Positions 26,113-34,328 of a stretch of 64,000 nt of DNA are shown in pieces. Below the pieces are notes generated by a model, which saw only the letters and a program-made list of their open reading frames with translations, was not told the DNA's origin and did no database searches. The stretch's first letter is position 1, and each line of letters begins with the position of its first letter. The stretch is from CAWKGV01 sp963849305 (lineage in GTDB: Bacteria > Pseudomonadota > Alphaproteobacteria > Acetobacterales > Acetobacteraceae): positions 310,001-374,000 of the forward strand of contig CAWKGV010000005.1 in the NCBI GenBank assembly GCA_963849305.1, given 5' to 3'. Position numbers and translations under genes: made by a program.

Positions 26113-26824
26113 ATGGCGGCGGACGCACACGCGGCGGCGGACTTCTACGGCACGGGACGAGGCGCCGTGACAGCCCGGCTGCTGCGCCAGCGGCTTGCGT
26201 CACTGTGGCCCGACCTTACCGGGCAGGCGGTGCTCGGGCTGGGCTATGCGCAGCCTTACCTGCGGCTCTGGCGCGAACAGGCGGACCGCTGCATCGCGGT
26301 CACGCCGGCGCAGATGGGCGCGGCGCGCTGGCCTGCCGGGGTCGCTAACCTAAGCTGCACCGCCGAGGAGGACGCGCTGCCGTTCCCGGACCTGATGTTC
26401 GACCGGATCCTGCTCGTTCATGGGCTTGAAGCCGCGGACAACGCCCGGCGGCTGCTGCGCGAGCTGTGGCGCGTGCTGAAGGATGACGGCCGGCTGCTGA
26501 TCGTGGCGCCTAACCGCAGTGGGCTCTGGGCCTATTTCGAATCGACGCCGTTCGGCCACGGCCAGCCGGTACTCGTTCGGCCAGATCGGGCGGCTGCTGA
26601 CCAATTCCATGTTTCGCGTCGAGCGGCGCGAGACGGCGCTCTACATGCCGCCCAGCAACCGACGGGTAATCCTGCGCAGCGCCCCGCTCCTGGAGCGGGC
26701 GGGGCGCCGCTTGGCGCCGGGGCTCGCCGGAGTGACGATCACCGAAGCCCTCAAGGACGTTTACGCCGCCATGCCGGTGAGAGCGATCCCGCGACGCCGG
26801 TTGGTGCTCGCCGAAGCGGCATGA
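26113..26824 (+). pseudogene. Class I SAM-dependent methyltransferase with a one-base frameshift
   Basis: The first frame encodes the N-terminal two thirds of a small methyltransferase: DFYGTGRGAVTARLLRQRL, VLGLGYAQPYL (glycine-rich motif I), LPFPDLMFDRILLVHGLE and LLRELWRVLKDDGRLLIVAP. After PFGHGQP it shifts. The next frame continues IGRLLTNSMFRVERRETALY then MPPSNRRVILRSAPLLERAG and ends at 26824. Removing one G near 26568 joins them into about 237 residues. This family is regularly found divergent from gloB. The target is unknown. The single extra base may be a sequence error. Confidence 0.85.
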
Positions 26825-26842
26825 CCGGCGAGGCGGCGTTGG

Positions 26843-27316
26843 CTATTTCGCGCCTTTGACGTTCGCCAGGTAGGCCACGATGGTCGGCACGTCCTCCGCC
26901 GGGATCGGCGCCTTGTAGGTGTTGCGCATCTTGTTGACCTCCTCTTCCCAGGCTTTTCGGGAGAGAGCCGGCTGGTTCAGCACCATTCCGGCCGAGTGAC
27001 ACGCCAGGCAGTTGTTGTTCGCCGTCTGCACGCCGGGGCCGTCAGGGAACATCCGATTGCCGAAAGGCAGCTCTAGCTTGACCGACTGCAACGACGATGG
27101 GTCCGCGATCGCGGGGACAATCGTGAGCGCCGTGTTGGACAGGATGGAGGCCGCGAGGGCTTCGGTTGCCAGAGTCTTGTACCAGGCGCCCGAAGTTCTG
27201 ACCCTGCGCGACCCCTCCCCCTTCCGCAAGGGAAGGGGAGGCCGTTTGCCGTGGCTTCTGCTCCCCCTCCCCTTGCGGGAGGGCGCCGAGGGGAGGGGTC
27301 GAGGAGACAGAATCAT
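26843..27316 (-). CDS. Sulfite dehydrogenase cytochrome c subunit (SorB-like)
   Basis: A 157-residue c-type cytochrome with one haem site CLACH in NNNCLACHSAGMVL and a C-terminal segment (APIPAEDVPTIVAYLA) usual for the electron-accepting subunit of sulfite dehydrogenases. It directly follows the molybdoenzyme gene. ATG 27316 is 12 bp beyond that gene's stop and has GGGAGG just upstream, so the start is well supported. After MILS, about 40 codons come from a palindromic repeat (PRPLPSAPSRKGRGS and PPLPLRKGEG). The export signal (LATEALAASILSNTALTIV) begins only afterwards, near residue 48. Export may be affected. Confidence 0.85.
   Translation of the reverse strand: MILSPRPLPSAPSRKGRGSRSHGKRPPLPLRKGEGSRRVRTSGAWYKTLATEALAASILSNTALTIVPAIADPSSLQSVKLELPFGNRMFPDGPGVQTANNNCLACHSAGMVLNQPALSRKAWEEEVNKMRNTYKAPIPAEDVPTIVAYLANVKGAK
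27211..27302. repeat. Palindromic C/G-tract repeats, copies 2 and 3, inside a coding region
   Basis: Two related inverted repeats (27211-27241 and 27258-27302) of the same family as 646-687 and 59781-59820. Here they lie in frame within the 5' part of the cytochrome gene and encode low-complexity R/K/P-rich peptide without a stop codon. Confidence 0.8.
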
Positions 27317-27327
27317 CTTGGCCTCCC

Positions 27328-28554
27328 TCAGCTCGCCACGATCGGGGTGGCCTCGATCACGTTGCGCATGAAGCCGCCCGGGTTCCATCTTGGCTGCGCC
27401 GGCTGGACGAGGCCGTTGGTATTGCCGCAGCGGACCTGAAGTACCTGACGCCCCGTCTCGGGCAGGGTGAGGGTCGTCTGCCACAAGCGGAAGCTGTATT
27501 TGCCCTCGTCGCGGCCGAGCGTCGTGGCCAGCCATGTCCGCCCGCCGTCGTGCGAGACTTCCACCCGCGCCACCCCGGTATCGCCGCCGAAGGCAATCCC
27601 GCGCACTGGCGTCGGTGCGCCGGCGGAGACGGTGTCGCCCAGTTTCAGGTTGGTGATGAAGGAGCGCGGCACCATCCCGGCGATCGGCACGGTCGGGAAC
27701 CCCTTCGCCCCCGGTGCGACGTTGGCGCCTGGCGTGTCCGGGATGCGGTACGCGACCTTCATCCAGTAGTTTTCGTCCGGGTGGTCGAGCACCTCAATGT
27801 CGTTCAGCATCTTGACCCAGTAGGTCGCGTACCAGCCGGGCACGACCAGGCGCAGCGGAAAGCCGTTGAGCAGCGGTAGTTGCTCGCCGTTCATGGCGTA
27901 GGCGATCATCACCTCGCCGTCCCGCGCATGGTCCACGTCGAGCGACTTTAGGAAATCGGGGCCGTCCGGCACCACCGGCCGGTCGAGGCCATTGAGCCGG
28001 ACCTGCACCGCGCCTGACTTGACGCCGGCCCGGTTCAGCACATCGCGCAACCTGACCCCGGTCCAGCGCGCATTGCCCATCGCGCCGTTGGCCCACTCGC
28101 CCCCGGGAACGCGCGGCTGGAAAAAGCCGCGCGAGTTGCCGGAGCACTGGTTCACTGCCGCCAGCTCTACCCGGGGCAGTGTCAAGACGTCCTTCAGCGT
28201 GAGCGACTGCGGCTGGCGCACATGGCCATGCACCGCTAGGCGGAAGCTATCGACATCCACTTGCCGCGGGATGTCGGCCCAGTGCCAGCGCACATAGAAG
28301 CGGTCGTTGGGGGTGAACACGCCCTGGTCGAACACCTCGAACGGAGTTTCCAGCAGCGCCGGGCGTGTCCGCTGCAGGATCATCTCGCCCTTCTGCGGGA
28401 AGGCGCTGGTCAGCGGTCGCTCGCTCGGGCCGCCCGGTAGGGAGAGGTCGGCCATCTCCGCCGCTCGGGCTGCCCCCGAGGCAAGGAGCGCGCCGAGAGC
28501 GCCCGCCTGGCGCAAGAAGACACGCCTCCCCGCCGTCCGACCCAAGCCTTCCAT
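27328..28554 (-). CDS. Molybdopterin-dependent sulfite dehydrogenase catalytic subunit (SorA-like)
   Basis: A sulfite-oxidase-family molybdoenzyme that oxidises sulfite to sulfate in the periplasm. From ATG 28554 it has a Tat signal (GRTAGRRVFLRQAGALGALL) then the Moco domain, with the Mo-ligating Cys in AAVNQCSGNSRGFF, and the C-terminal dimerisation domain (VRGIAFGGDTGVARVEVSHD, GGRTWLATTLG). An in-frame ATG at 28632 has AAGGA eight bases upstream but would put 34 residues before the twin arginines. The next gene encodes its cytochrome partner 12 bp downstream. The pair fits SorAB; oxidising organosulfur-derived sulfite is inferred from nearby monooxygenases. Confidence 0.9.
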   Translation of the reverse strand: MEGLGRTAGRRVFLRQAGALGALLASGAARAAEMADLSLPGGPSERPLTSAFPQKGEMILQRTRPALLETPFEVFDQGVFTPNDRFYVRWHWADIPRQVDVDSFRLAVHGHVRQPQSLTLKDVLTLPRVELAAVNQCSGNSRGFFQPRVPGGEWANGAMGNARWTGVRLRDVLNRAGVKSGAVQVRLNGLDRPVVPDGPDFLKSLDVDHARDGEVMIAYAMNGEQLPLLNGFPLRLVVPGWYATYWVKMLNDIEVLDHPDENYWMKVAYRIPDTPGANVAPGAKGFPTVPIAGMVPRSFITNLKLGDTVSAGAPTPVRGIAFGGDTGVARVEVSHDGGRTWLATTLGRDEGKYSFRLWQTTLTLPETGRQVLQVRCGNTNGLVQPAQPRWNPGGFMRNVIEATPIVAS

Positions 28555-28693
28555 GCCTACCACCACTAAACCCCTTGCCCGAGTTGCGCAGGCCGCCAGA
28601 AAAATCCGGATCGATGCAGATTTCGATTGCATACTCACATCCTTGTGAGCTAACACAATCGCGTTCGCAGTTTCCTCCCTGAACAACAAACTC

Positions 28694-28722
28694 GCCGCCG
28701 CACGGTGATCCCGTGCGGCGGC
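28694..28722 (-). terminator. Strong hairpin terminator
   Basis: A perfect 12-bp stem GCCGCCGCACGG/CCGTGCGGCGGC with a five-base loop, T-rich on both sides (TTCTTTGTTCTT on the + strand; TTTGTTGTTC on the minus strand). It lies just past the stop of the esterase gene and before the sulfite dehydrogenase genes, separating the two minus-strand operons. Confidence 0.8.
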
Positions 28723-28745
28723 TTCTTTGTTCTTACAGGGACAGG

Positions 28746-29703
28746 CTAGGTCCGGCTCCCTCTCCACAGCGCGGTGTGCAGCGTGGCCGACATCATCCGC
28801 AACGACATGTCGGCGGCCCGGATGATCCGGCCCATGCTGAGGAAGCCATGAACCTGGTCGGAGACGTGCAGGTGGGCCACCGGCACGTCCTCGCGTTCCA
28901 GCCGCTGCGCATACGCGATCCCCTCGTCACGCAACGGGTCATGGCTTGCCGTCAGCACCAAGGCCGGCGCCGTGCCCGACAAAGTGGGCGCGCGTAGGGG
29001 CGAGGCGCGCCAATCCGCCCGGTCGGCCTCCGCGCCCATGTAGTGGTCGATGAACCAGCGCATCGTGCTGCTGGTGAGCGGCACGCCCTCGCGCACGGTC
29101 TGCGACGAGATGGTGGTCATCATCATGTCGGTGCCCGGGTAGACCAGCAACTGGAAGGCGAGGCTCGGCAAGTCCCCGTCGCGCGCCATCAGCGCCATCA
29201 CCGCCGCCAAGTTGCCGCCGGCCGAAATCGCCGCCCACCGCGATCCGGCTCGGGTTAATGGCGAGATGCTCGGCGTTGGCGGCCACCCAGCGCGTCGCGG
29301 CGGCGCTGTCATGGACCGCAGCCGGGAATCGGTGCTCGGGGGCCATGCGGTAGTCCACCGAGATCACGGCACAGTGCGCCAGGTTCGCGAAGCGGCGGCA
29401 GATCACGTCATGCGACTCGATCCCGCCCAGGAGCCAGCCGCCGCCGTGGAAATACACCAGCGCCGGCAGCGTCTCGCCCATATGCGTGCCAAGCGGCCGG
29501 TATGTCCGCACTGGGATACCGCCATGCGGCCCGGGCACCCGGAGGTCACGCGTTTCCGCCACCTCGTCGGGCTCGGGTTGCAGCGCTGCGCGGCTGGCGG
29601 CATAGGCGGCGCGTGCCTCTTCCGGCGATAATTCCTCGAACGGCGGCCGCCCGGCGGCCCGCATCATGTCCATGACAACCAGGGCGTCGGGGTCGATCGC
29701 CAT
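28746..29703 (-). pseudogene. HSL-type alpha/beta hydrolase (esterase) with a one-base frameshift
   Basis: Starting at ATG 29703 the product has the hormone-sensitive-lipase oxyanion motif VYFHGGGWLLGG and DYRMAPEHRFPAAVHD. The frame then shifts exactly at the nucleophile elbow: it reads GGDFGRR, while the next frame gives SAGGNLAAVMALMARDG. Dropping one base in the AAA run at 29225-29227 (+ strand) restores GGDSAGGN and a protein of about 318 residues. The catalytic Asp (SHDPLRDEG) and His (DQVHGFLSM) lie in the second part. It is the last gene of the operon with the preceding hydrolase and monooxygenase genes. The substrate is probably a small ester; the shift may be a sequence error. Confidence 0.87.
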
Positions 29704-29721
29704 CTCCTCTCTCCGCTCGGC

Positions 29722-30505
29722 TTACGCGGTCCAGCCCAGTATCGCCTCGGCGACCTCGTTCGGCTTGTCGAGTTCCGCCAAATGCCCCGCCCCGGCGAAC
29801 ACACGCAACTCGGTGGTGCCGGTGATGCCTTCGCGGAACCGGTCGGCGTAGCTGCGCTGGCATGATCTTGTCCTGCTCGCCCCAGATCAGCAGGGTCGGC
29901 GCCTGGATCAGCTTCAGGCGTTTGTCGAGCTTGGTGTTGCCCAGCGGCCAGAAAATGCGCGCGGCGGCTTCGCTCGCGCGGACCTGCTCGATCGGCCATT
30001 CGACCGAGTTAGCACCTTCCGGGGTCGCCTTCAGGTCGGTCCATATCTTCGGGTCGGCGCACATCAGCCCGGGCACTGCATCGGCGCGCTGCGCCCAAGG
30101 ATCGGTGGCCGGATCGTTCTCATCGAACAGGCCGAACGGGGCGATCAGCGCGATCTTGCGTACATTCTGCGGCCAAACAGCCGCGACCTCGGCCACCAGC
30201 GAACCGCCGACCGAGCTGCCGGCCAGATCGGCGCCGAGCAGGTCGGACTTCTGCAGGATCTCGCGCACCGCCAGCAGCCAATCGAGATGCGTGTCGAGCA
30301 CGACATGGCCGCGATCGCCGCCCGGAAAGCCAGGCAATGACGGCACGATCACCGTGCGCCGCTCGGCCAGGCGGTCGAGGAACGGCACCCAGCGCGGCAG
30401 ACCTCCCAAGCCTGCCAAGAATCCAAGCTTCGGCCCGTTGCCCTTGCGCCAGACGCGCATGGCATGGCCGTTGACGTCGATGCTCAACGCCTCGGGTTCG
30501 CTCAC
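29722..30505 (-). pseudogene. Alpha/beta hydrolase with a one-base frameshift
   Basis: A hydrolase of about 260 residues. The nucleophile elbow is GSSVGGSLVAE in LLGADLAGSSVGG, and the acid residue lies in LLIWGEQDKIMPA. Immediately after this the frame is lost; removal of one G near 29854 (+ strand) restores YADRFREGITGTTELRVF then AGAGHLAELDKPNEVAEAIL, which supplies the catalytic His, and ends at TAA 29722-29724. The gene starts six bases after the monooxygenase stop and ends 18 bp before the esterase start, so the three are one operon. The family spans esterases, C-C hydrolases and dehalogenases; the substrate is not shown. Confidence 0.84.
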
Positions 30506-30511
30506 AACCCC

Positions 30512-31792
30512 TTACTCCGCCGCCAGCTTCGGCATGAACGCGGGGATCTCGGCCCGTTGCCGGGCCTCCATCGGGCGCGGCCACCAGCGGTCCTCCCATT
30601 CGGAGAAAACGTCCTTCACCTTTGGCATCACCTGATCGGCGAACAGCTTCGTGTTGTAGCGGCAGAGATCCTTGCTCATGTTGCCGAACTGCAAAAGCAT
30701 CATCAGGTGCCCGACATTGAGGTTGCGCGCCACCACGCGCAACTGCTCGGCGACTTCATCGGGCGAGCCAATAATCACATAGCCACGGTCCACGATCGCA
30801 TCCATCTCGCGGGCGACGGAGGCGAACCGCTCGCCGGTCGATTTGCCGCGCACGTTGGAGTCCGCGGCCTGCTTGATCTGGCTCTCGATGCCGGCGCGCT
30901 GGCTGCCTTCGCTGGTGTAGCCAGGCGGCACCGCCCAGCGCGGATCGACGTGCAGGCAGCGGCCGTAGAAATACTCCGCCGCCTCCGAATAGAGGTCGAA
31001 CGCGTGCTGACGGCTCTCGCCGACGCCGATGAATTGCAGGAAACCGGCCTGATAGGGGTTCCGATTCTTGCCGAGCCGGTCCATCTCCTTCCAAAACCCG
31101 TCCATCGTCGCCTGCCCGGCCTTGTAGCCGTAGTAGGACAGGTAGCAGTACACGTAGTCCATTTCCGCGCACCACTGCCACGTCTCGACCGAGCCGCCGC
31201 CCGGGATCCAAATCGGCGGGTGTGGGCGCTGCACCGGGCGCGGCCAGGTGTTGACGTAGCGCTGCTGGTTGAACCGGCCATTGAAGGCGAAGGTGTCCTG
31301 CTCGGTCCAAGCGCGCAACACCAGGTCGTGCGCCTCATGGTACCGCTGGCGCAGCATCGACGGGTTCTGGCCGTAGGCGTAGCAGGTGTCCATCGGCGTG
31401 CCGACCGGAAAGCCGGCGATCAGCCGGCCGCCGGAGATCACGTCGATCATCGCGAACTCCTCGGCCACGCGCGTCGGCGGGTTATAGAGCGCGAGCGAGT
31501 TGCCCATCACGCAAATCGCGGTTTCCGTGGTGCGGCGGGCGAGCGAGGTGGCGATCAGGTTCGGCGAGGGCATCAGCCCGTAGCCGTTGGAATGGTGTTC
31601 GTTGACGCAAATCGCATCGAACCCGCATTGCGCGGCGTATTCCAGCTCGTCCATGAAGTCGTTGTACATGTGATGGGCGCGCTTGGGGTCGAACAGCGAG
31701 GAATGAATGTCCACCCAGACCGAGGGATGGTTGTCGCGGAAATCATCGGGCAGCTCGGTGTACGGCATCAGGTGGAACCACATCAGCTTCAT
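30512..31792 (-). CDS. Luciferase-like (LLM class) flavin-dependent monooxygenase
   Basis: A 426-residue TIM-barrel protein of the bacterial luciferase-like family, which uses reduced flavin and oxygen. Typical segments are FDAICVNEHHSNGYG, MPSPNLIATSLARRTTE, VAEEFAMIDVISGGRLIAGF and PHPPIWIPGGGSVETW. It is the first gene of an operon with two alpha/beta hydrolases. That order, monooxygenase then hydrolases, suggests oxidative opening of a ring or heteroatom bond followed by hydrolysis. A flavin reductase is not visible nearby. The substrate cannot be told from the sequence. Confidence 0.9.
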   Translation of the reverse strand: MKLMWFHLMPYTELPDDFRDNHPSVWVDIHSSLFDPKRAHHMYNDFMDELEYAAQCGFDAICVNEHHSNGYGLMPSPNLIATSLARRTTETAICVMGNSLALYNPPTRVAEEFAMIDVISGGRLIAGFPVGTPMDTCYAYGQNPSMLRQRYHEAHDLVLRAWTEQDTFAFNGRFNQQRYVNTWPRPVQRPHPPIWIPGGGSVETWQWCAEMDYVYCYLSYYGYKAGQATMDGFWKEMDRLGKNRNPYQAGFLQFIGVGESRQHAFDLYSEAAEYFYGRCLHVDPRWAVPPGYTSEGSQRAGIESQIKQAADSNVRGKSTGERFASVAREMDAIVDRGYVIIGSPDEVAEQLRVVARNLNVGHLMMLLQFGNMSKDLCRYNTKLFADQVMPKVKDVFSEWEDRWWPRPMEARQRAEIPAFMPKLAAE

Positions 31793-31862
31793 GGGAACGC
31801 CTCCATCGTTGCGCCACCAGGCGATAACCTGTCGGCAAGTAGTACCCCCGCCGCCTGGCTCG

Positions 31863-32525
31863 TCAACCGGCCATCCCCGGCCGGGTGAGCGGCACGAAGG
31901 CGACCGGCAGGATGCTCCGCGACCGGACCGCGCCGGTCTCGTCCTTCTCGATCAGCCGCAGTTCCTGGTCGCCGTGCGGAACCCCGACCGGGATCATCAT
32001 GCGTCCCAGCGCCCGGAGTTGCTCGACCAAGGCGGGGGGCACGTCGCGGGCTGCGGCCGTGACCATCACCGCATCGAACGGCGCATGCTCAGGCCAGCCC
32101 AGTGCCCCGTCGCCCGCCCGGACCGTCACGTTTCCGACCTGCTCGGTGGCCAGCGCCAGGCGGGCGCTTTCGGCCAGTTCGGGAATGGCCTCCACCGACC
32201 AGACCTCGCGGACCAGCGCGGCCAGCACCGCCGCCTGATATCCGGAGCCGGTGCCGACCTCCAGCACCACATGATGCGGCTCCAGGTCGAGCAGATCGGT
32301 CATCAGCGCGACGATGAAGGGCTGCGAGATGGTCTGACCGTGGCCGATCGGTTGGGCGGCATTGTCGTGCGCGCATTCGGCCGCGCCAGGCGGCATGAAG
32401 GCCGTCCGCCGCACCTGGCGCATGGCCGCGATCACACGCGGGTTGAACCGGGGCCGCCCGGTCCATCGCGCGGTCTCGCGCGCCTCGGCCTCGATTTCGG
32501 CGATCAGCCTATCGATCGGTTCCAT
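31863..32525 (-). CDS. pcm: Protein-L-isoaspartate O-methyltransferase
   Basis: A 220-residue methyltransferase that repairs isoaspartyl residues in aged proteins. Visible family features are PIGHGQTISQPFIVALMTDL, the SAM motif VLEVGTGSGYQAAVLAAL, VRAGDGALGWPEHAPFDAVM and LRALGRMMIPVG. Length is normal and the gene is complete. It is divergent from the acyl-CoA-dehydrogenase-like gene, with about 130 bp between starts. Confidence 0.93.
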   Translation of the reverse strand: MEPIDRLIAEIEAEARETARWTGRPRFNPRVIAAMRQVRRTAFMPPGAAECAHDNAAQPIGHGQTISQPFIVALMTDLLDLEPHHVVLEVGTGSGYQAAVLAALVREVWSVEAIPELAESARLALATEQVGNVTVRAGDGALGWPEHAPFDAVMVTAAARDVPPALVEQLRALGRMMIPVGVPHGDQELRLIEKDETGAVRSRSILPVAFVPLTRPGMAG

Positions 32526-32658
32526 GCTGCCCTCCGCGGCTGCCCGCGAGCCTATACGTCGGCGGCGCCGTGCGGTGCCCGAGGGGCGTCGCGTGGGCGT
32601 TTTTGCCGGCGGGCGGGCCGCGGTGTAGCGTCGCGGCGCGAGATCAGAGGGAACATCA

Positions 32659-33849
32659 ATGGACGCCCACGCCCGCGAGCGGCCGGAGCTTGAGAGCGAA
32701 TACGTTCGGCGCGCGCAGCGGCTGATTCCGGTGCTCGAGGCGGCGGGACCAAGGATCGACGCGGTCCGCGAGCTGACGCCCGATGTGCTGGACGCGATGC
32801 ACGAGGCCGAGATGTTCCGCCTGCTAGTGCCCCGCTCGGTCGGCGGGGTGGAGCTTGAGCCCGCGACCTATATCCAAGTGGTCGAGGCGATCGCGATGGG
32901 CGACGCCAGCACCGCCTGGTGCATGAACCAGGGCTCCGGCTGTTCGATGACCGCCGCCTATCTGCGCCCGGACGTGGCCCGGCGGGTGTTTGGTCACAAG
33001 CGGGGCGTGCTCGCCTGGGGCCAGGGGCCGGGGGCGCGCGCGGTGAAGGTGGATGGCGGCTGGCGCGTCACCGGTAAGTGGCTGTTCGCCAGCGGCAGCC
33101 GTCACGCCACCTGGCTTGGTGGCCACTGCCCCACCTTCGAGGCGGACGGCACGCCGTGGCGCCATCCGGACGGGCGCTCGTTCGAGCGCACCATGCTGTT
33201 CCCGCGCTCGGCGGCGAAGATCGACGACGTATGGCAGGTGGTCGGCCTGCGCGGCACGGGGAGCGACACTTACTCGGTCGAGGACATGTTCGTGCCCGAC
33301 GAATACTCCGTGACCCGCGACCGCGACGAGGAGCGGCACGAGCCTGGCCTGCTGTATCGGTTCACCACGCTCAACATCTATGCGTCCGGCTTCGGCGCTG
33401 TTGGCCTGGGCATCGCGCGCGCCATGCTCGACGCCTTCGTGCGCTTGGCAGCGACCAAGACCGCGGCGCTCTCGCAAAGCCCCATGCGCGAGAACGCGGT
33501 GGTGCAGTCGCTGATAGGGGTCTCGGACGCCAAGCTGCGCTCGGCGCGCACCTGGCTGATCCATGTCCTGCGTCAGACCCAGGATGAGGTCCGGGAGGCA
33601 GGCGACATGAGCCTCGATGCGCGCATGGATATTCGCCAGGCCTCGACCTTCGCCATTCATCAGGCGCGGGAGGTGGTCAACGCGGTCTGGCACGAGGCCG
33701 GCTCAACCGCGATCTTCGATGCCGGGCCCTTCGAGCGGCGGTTTCGCGACATGAATGCCGTCTCCCAGCAATTACAGGGCCGCCACTCCCATTTCGAGAC
33801 GATCGGCCAGCACATGCTGGGGATGCCGACGAACCTGCGCTGGCTTTAG
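32659..33849 (+). CDS. Acyl-CoA-dehydrogenase-fold flavin monooxygenase (HsaA/DszC-like)
   Basis: A 396-residue protein of the acyl-CoA dehydrogenase fold: helical N-terminal domain (LVPRSVGGVELEPATYIQVV), beta domain (GGWRVTGKWLFASGSRHATW) and C-terminal helical bundle. The glutamate base of true dehydrogenases is not apparent, and SGSRHATW with GTGSDTYSVEDMFVP is typical of the group-D flavin monooxygenases such as HsaA and DszC, which need a partner reductase. It is intact. Together with the luciferase-like enzymes it suggests aromatic or sulfur-heterocycle oxidation, an inference. Confidence 0.82.
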   Translation: MDAHARERPELESEYVRRAQRLIPVLEAAGPRIDAVRELTPDVLDAMHEAEMFRLLVPRSVGGVELEPATYIQVVEAIAMGDASTAWCMNQGSGCSMTAAYLRPDVARRVFGHKRGVLAWGQGPGARAVKVDGGWRVTGKWLFASGSRHATWLGGHCPTFEADGTPWRHPDGRSFERTMLFPRSAAKIDDVWQVVGLRGTGSDTYSVEDMFVPDEYSVTRDRDEERHEPGLLYRFTTLNIYASGFGAVGLGIARAMLDAFVRLAATKTAALSQSPMRENAVVQSLIGVSDAKLRSARTWLIHVLRQTQDEVREAGDMSLDARMDIRQASTFAIHQAREVVNAVWHEAGSTAIFDAGPFERRFRDMNAVSQQLQGRHSHFETIGQHMLGMPTNLRWL

Positions 33850-33879
33850 ACCTGACCGGCTTTAGACCTGACCGGCTTT
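33844..33879. repeat. 16-bp tandem duplication at a stop codon
   Basis: The unit CTTTAGACCTGACCGG occurs twice (33844-33859, 33860-33875) followed by CTTT. The first copy contains the TAG stop of the upstream gene. Confidence 0.8.
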
Positions 33880-33883
33880 CTTT

Positions 33884-34159
33884 TCAGGAACCCGCGCAAG
33901 TCTCCGGTGCCGGCGGACTGGCCGCCAGTTCGGGAGGATGGTTCGGCAACTGCGCCGGGTCCGACCAGCAGTCCGGCACGCCGAGGCTGCGGGTGCAGTA
34001 GGGCAGCAGTTGCGGCGGCGCCGGCGGTGGGCGGCAGCAGCGGACGCCCGGCAGCGTCTCGCACAGGGCGACCCCGATCGGAACCGGCTGCCCGTCCTTG
34101 CCGATCGGCTGCGCGCAGCCGGCCAGCAACAGCACAATGAACAGCCCCGCACGCGCCAT
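33884..34159 (-). CDS. Small lipoprotein, hypothetical
   Basis: A 91-residue protein with a lipoprotein signal (MARAGLFIVLLLAGC; lipobox LAGC, Cys15) and a short cysteine/proline-rich mature part (PGVRCCRPPPAPP, LGVPDCWSDP). Five further cysteines could form disulfides in the periplasm. The GGGAG ribosome binding site lies very close to the ATG. It is convergent with the flavin monooxygenase gene. Function unknown. Confidence 0.65.
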   Translation of the reverse strand: MARAGLFIVLLLAGCAQPIGKDGQPVPIGVALCETLPGVRCCRPPPAPPQLLPYCTRSLGVPDCWSDPAQLPNHPPELAASPPAPETCAGS

Positions 34160-34328
34160 CTCCCAAGCATGCCAGGAATGAATGAACAGCCGGTTTCCGC
34201 CCGAGTAGTGACCGGGTTAGAATGTCTGCGACTAGTGGAAAGCGGCGATGTCTACGTATGGGAGCATTTGGCGCGAAGGCTGATACGGCATGTGCGGGAA
34301 CGGCATTTCGGCGGGGTGAGAAATATGA

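Noticed and set aside
30464..31888. A 474-codon + strand frame over the luciferase-like monooxygenase
   Set aside because: Antisense to a conserved enzyme; no start signal and no family resemblance.
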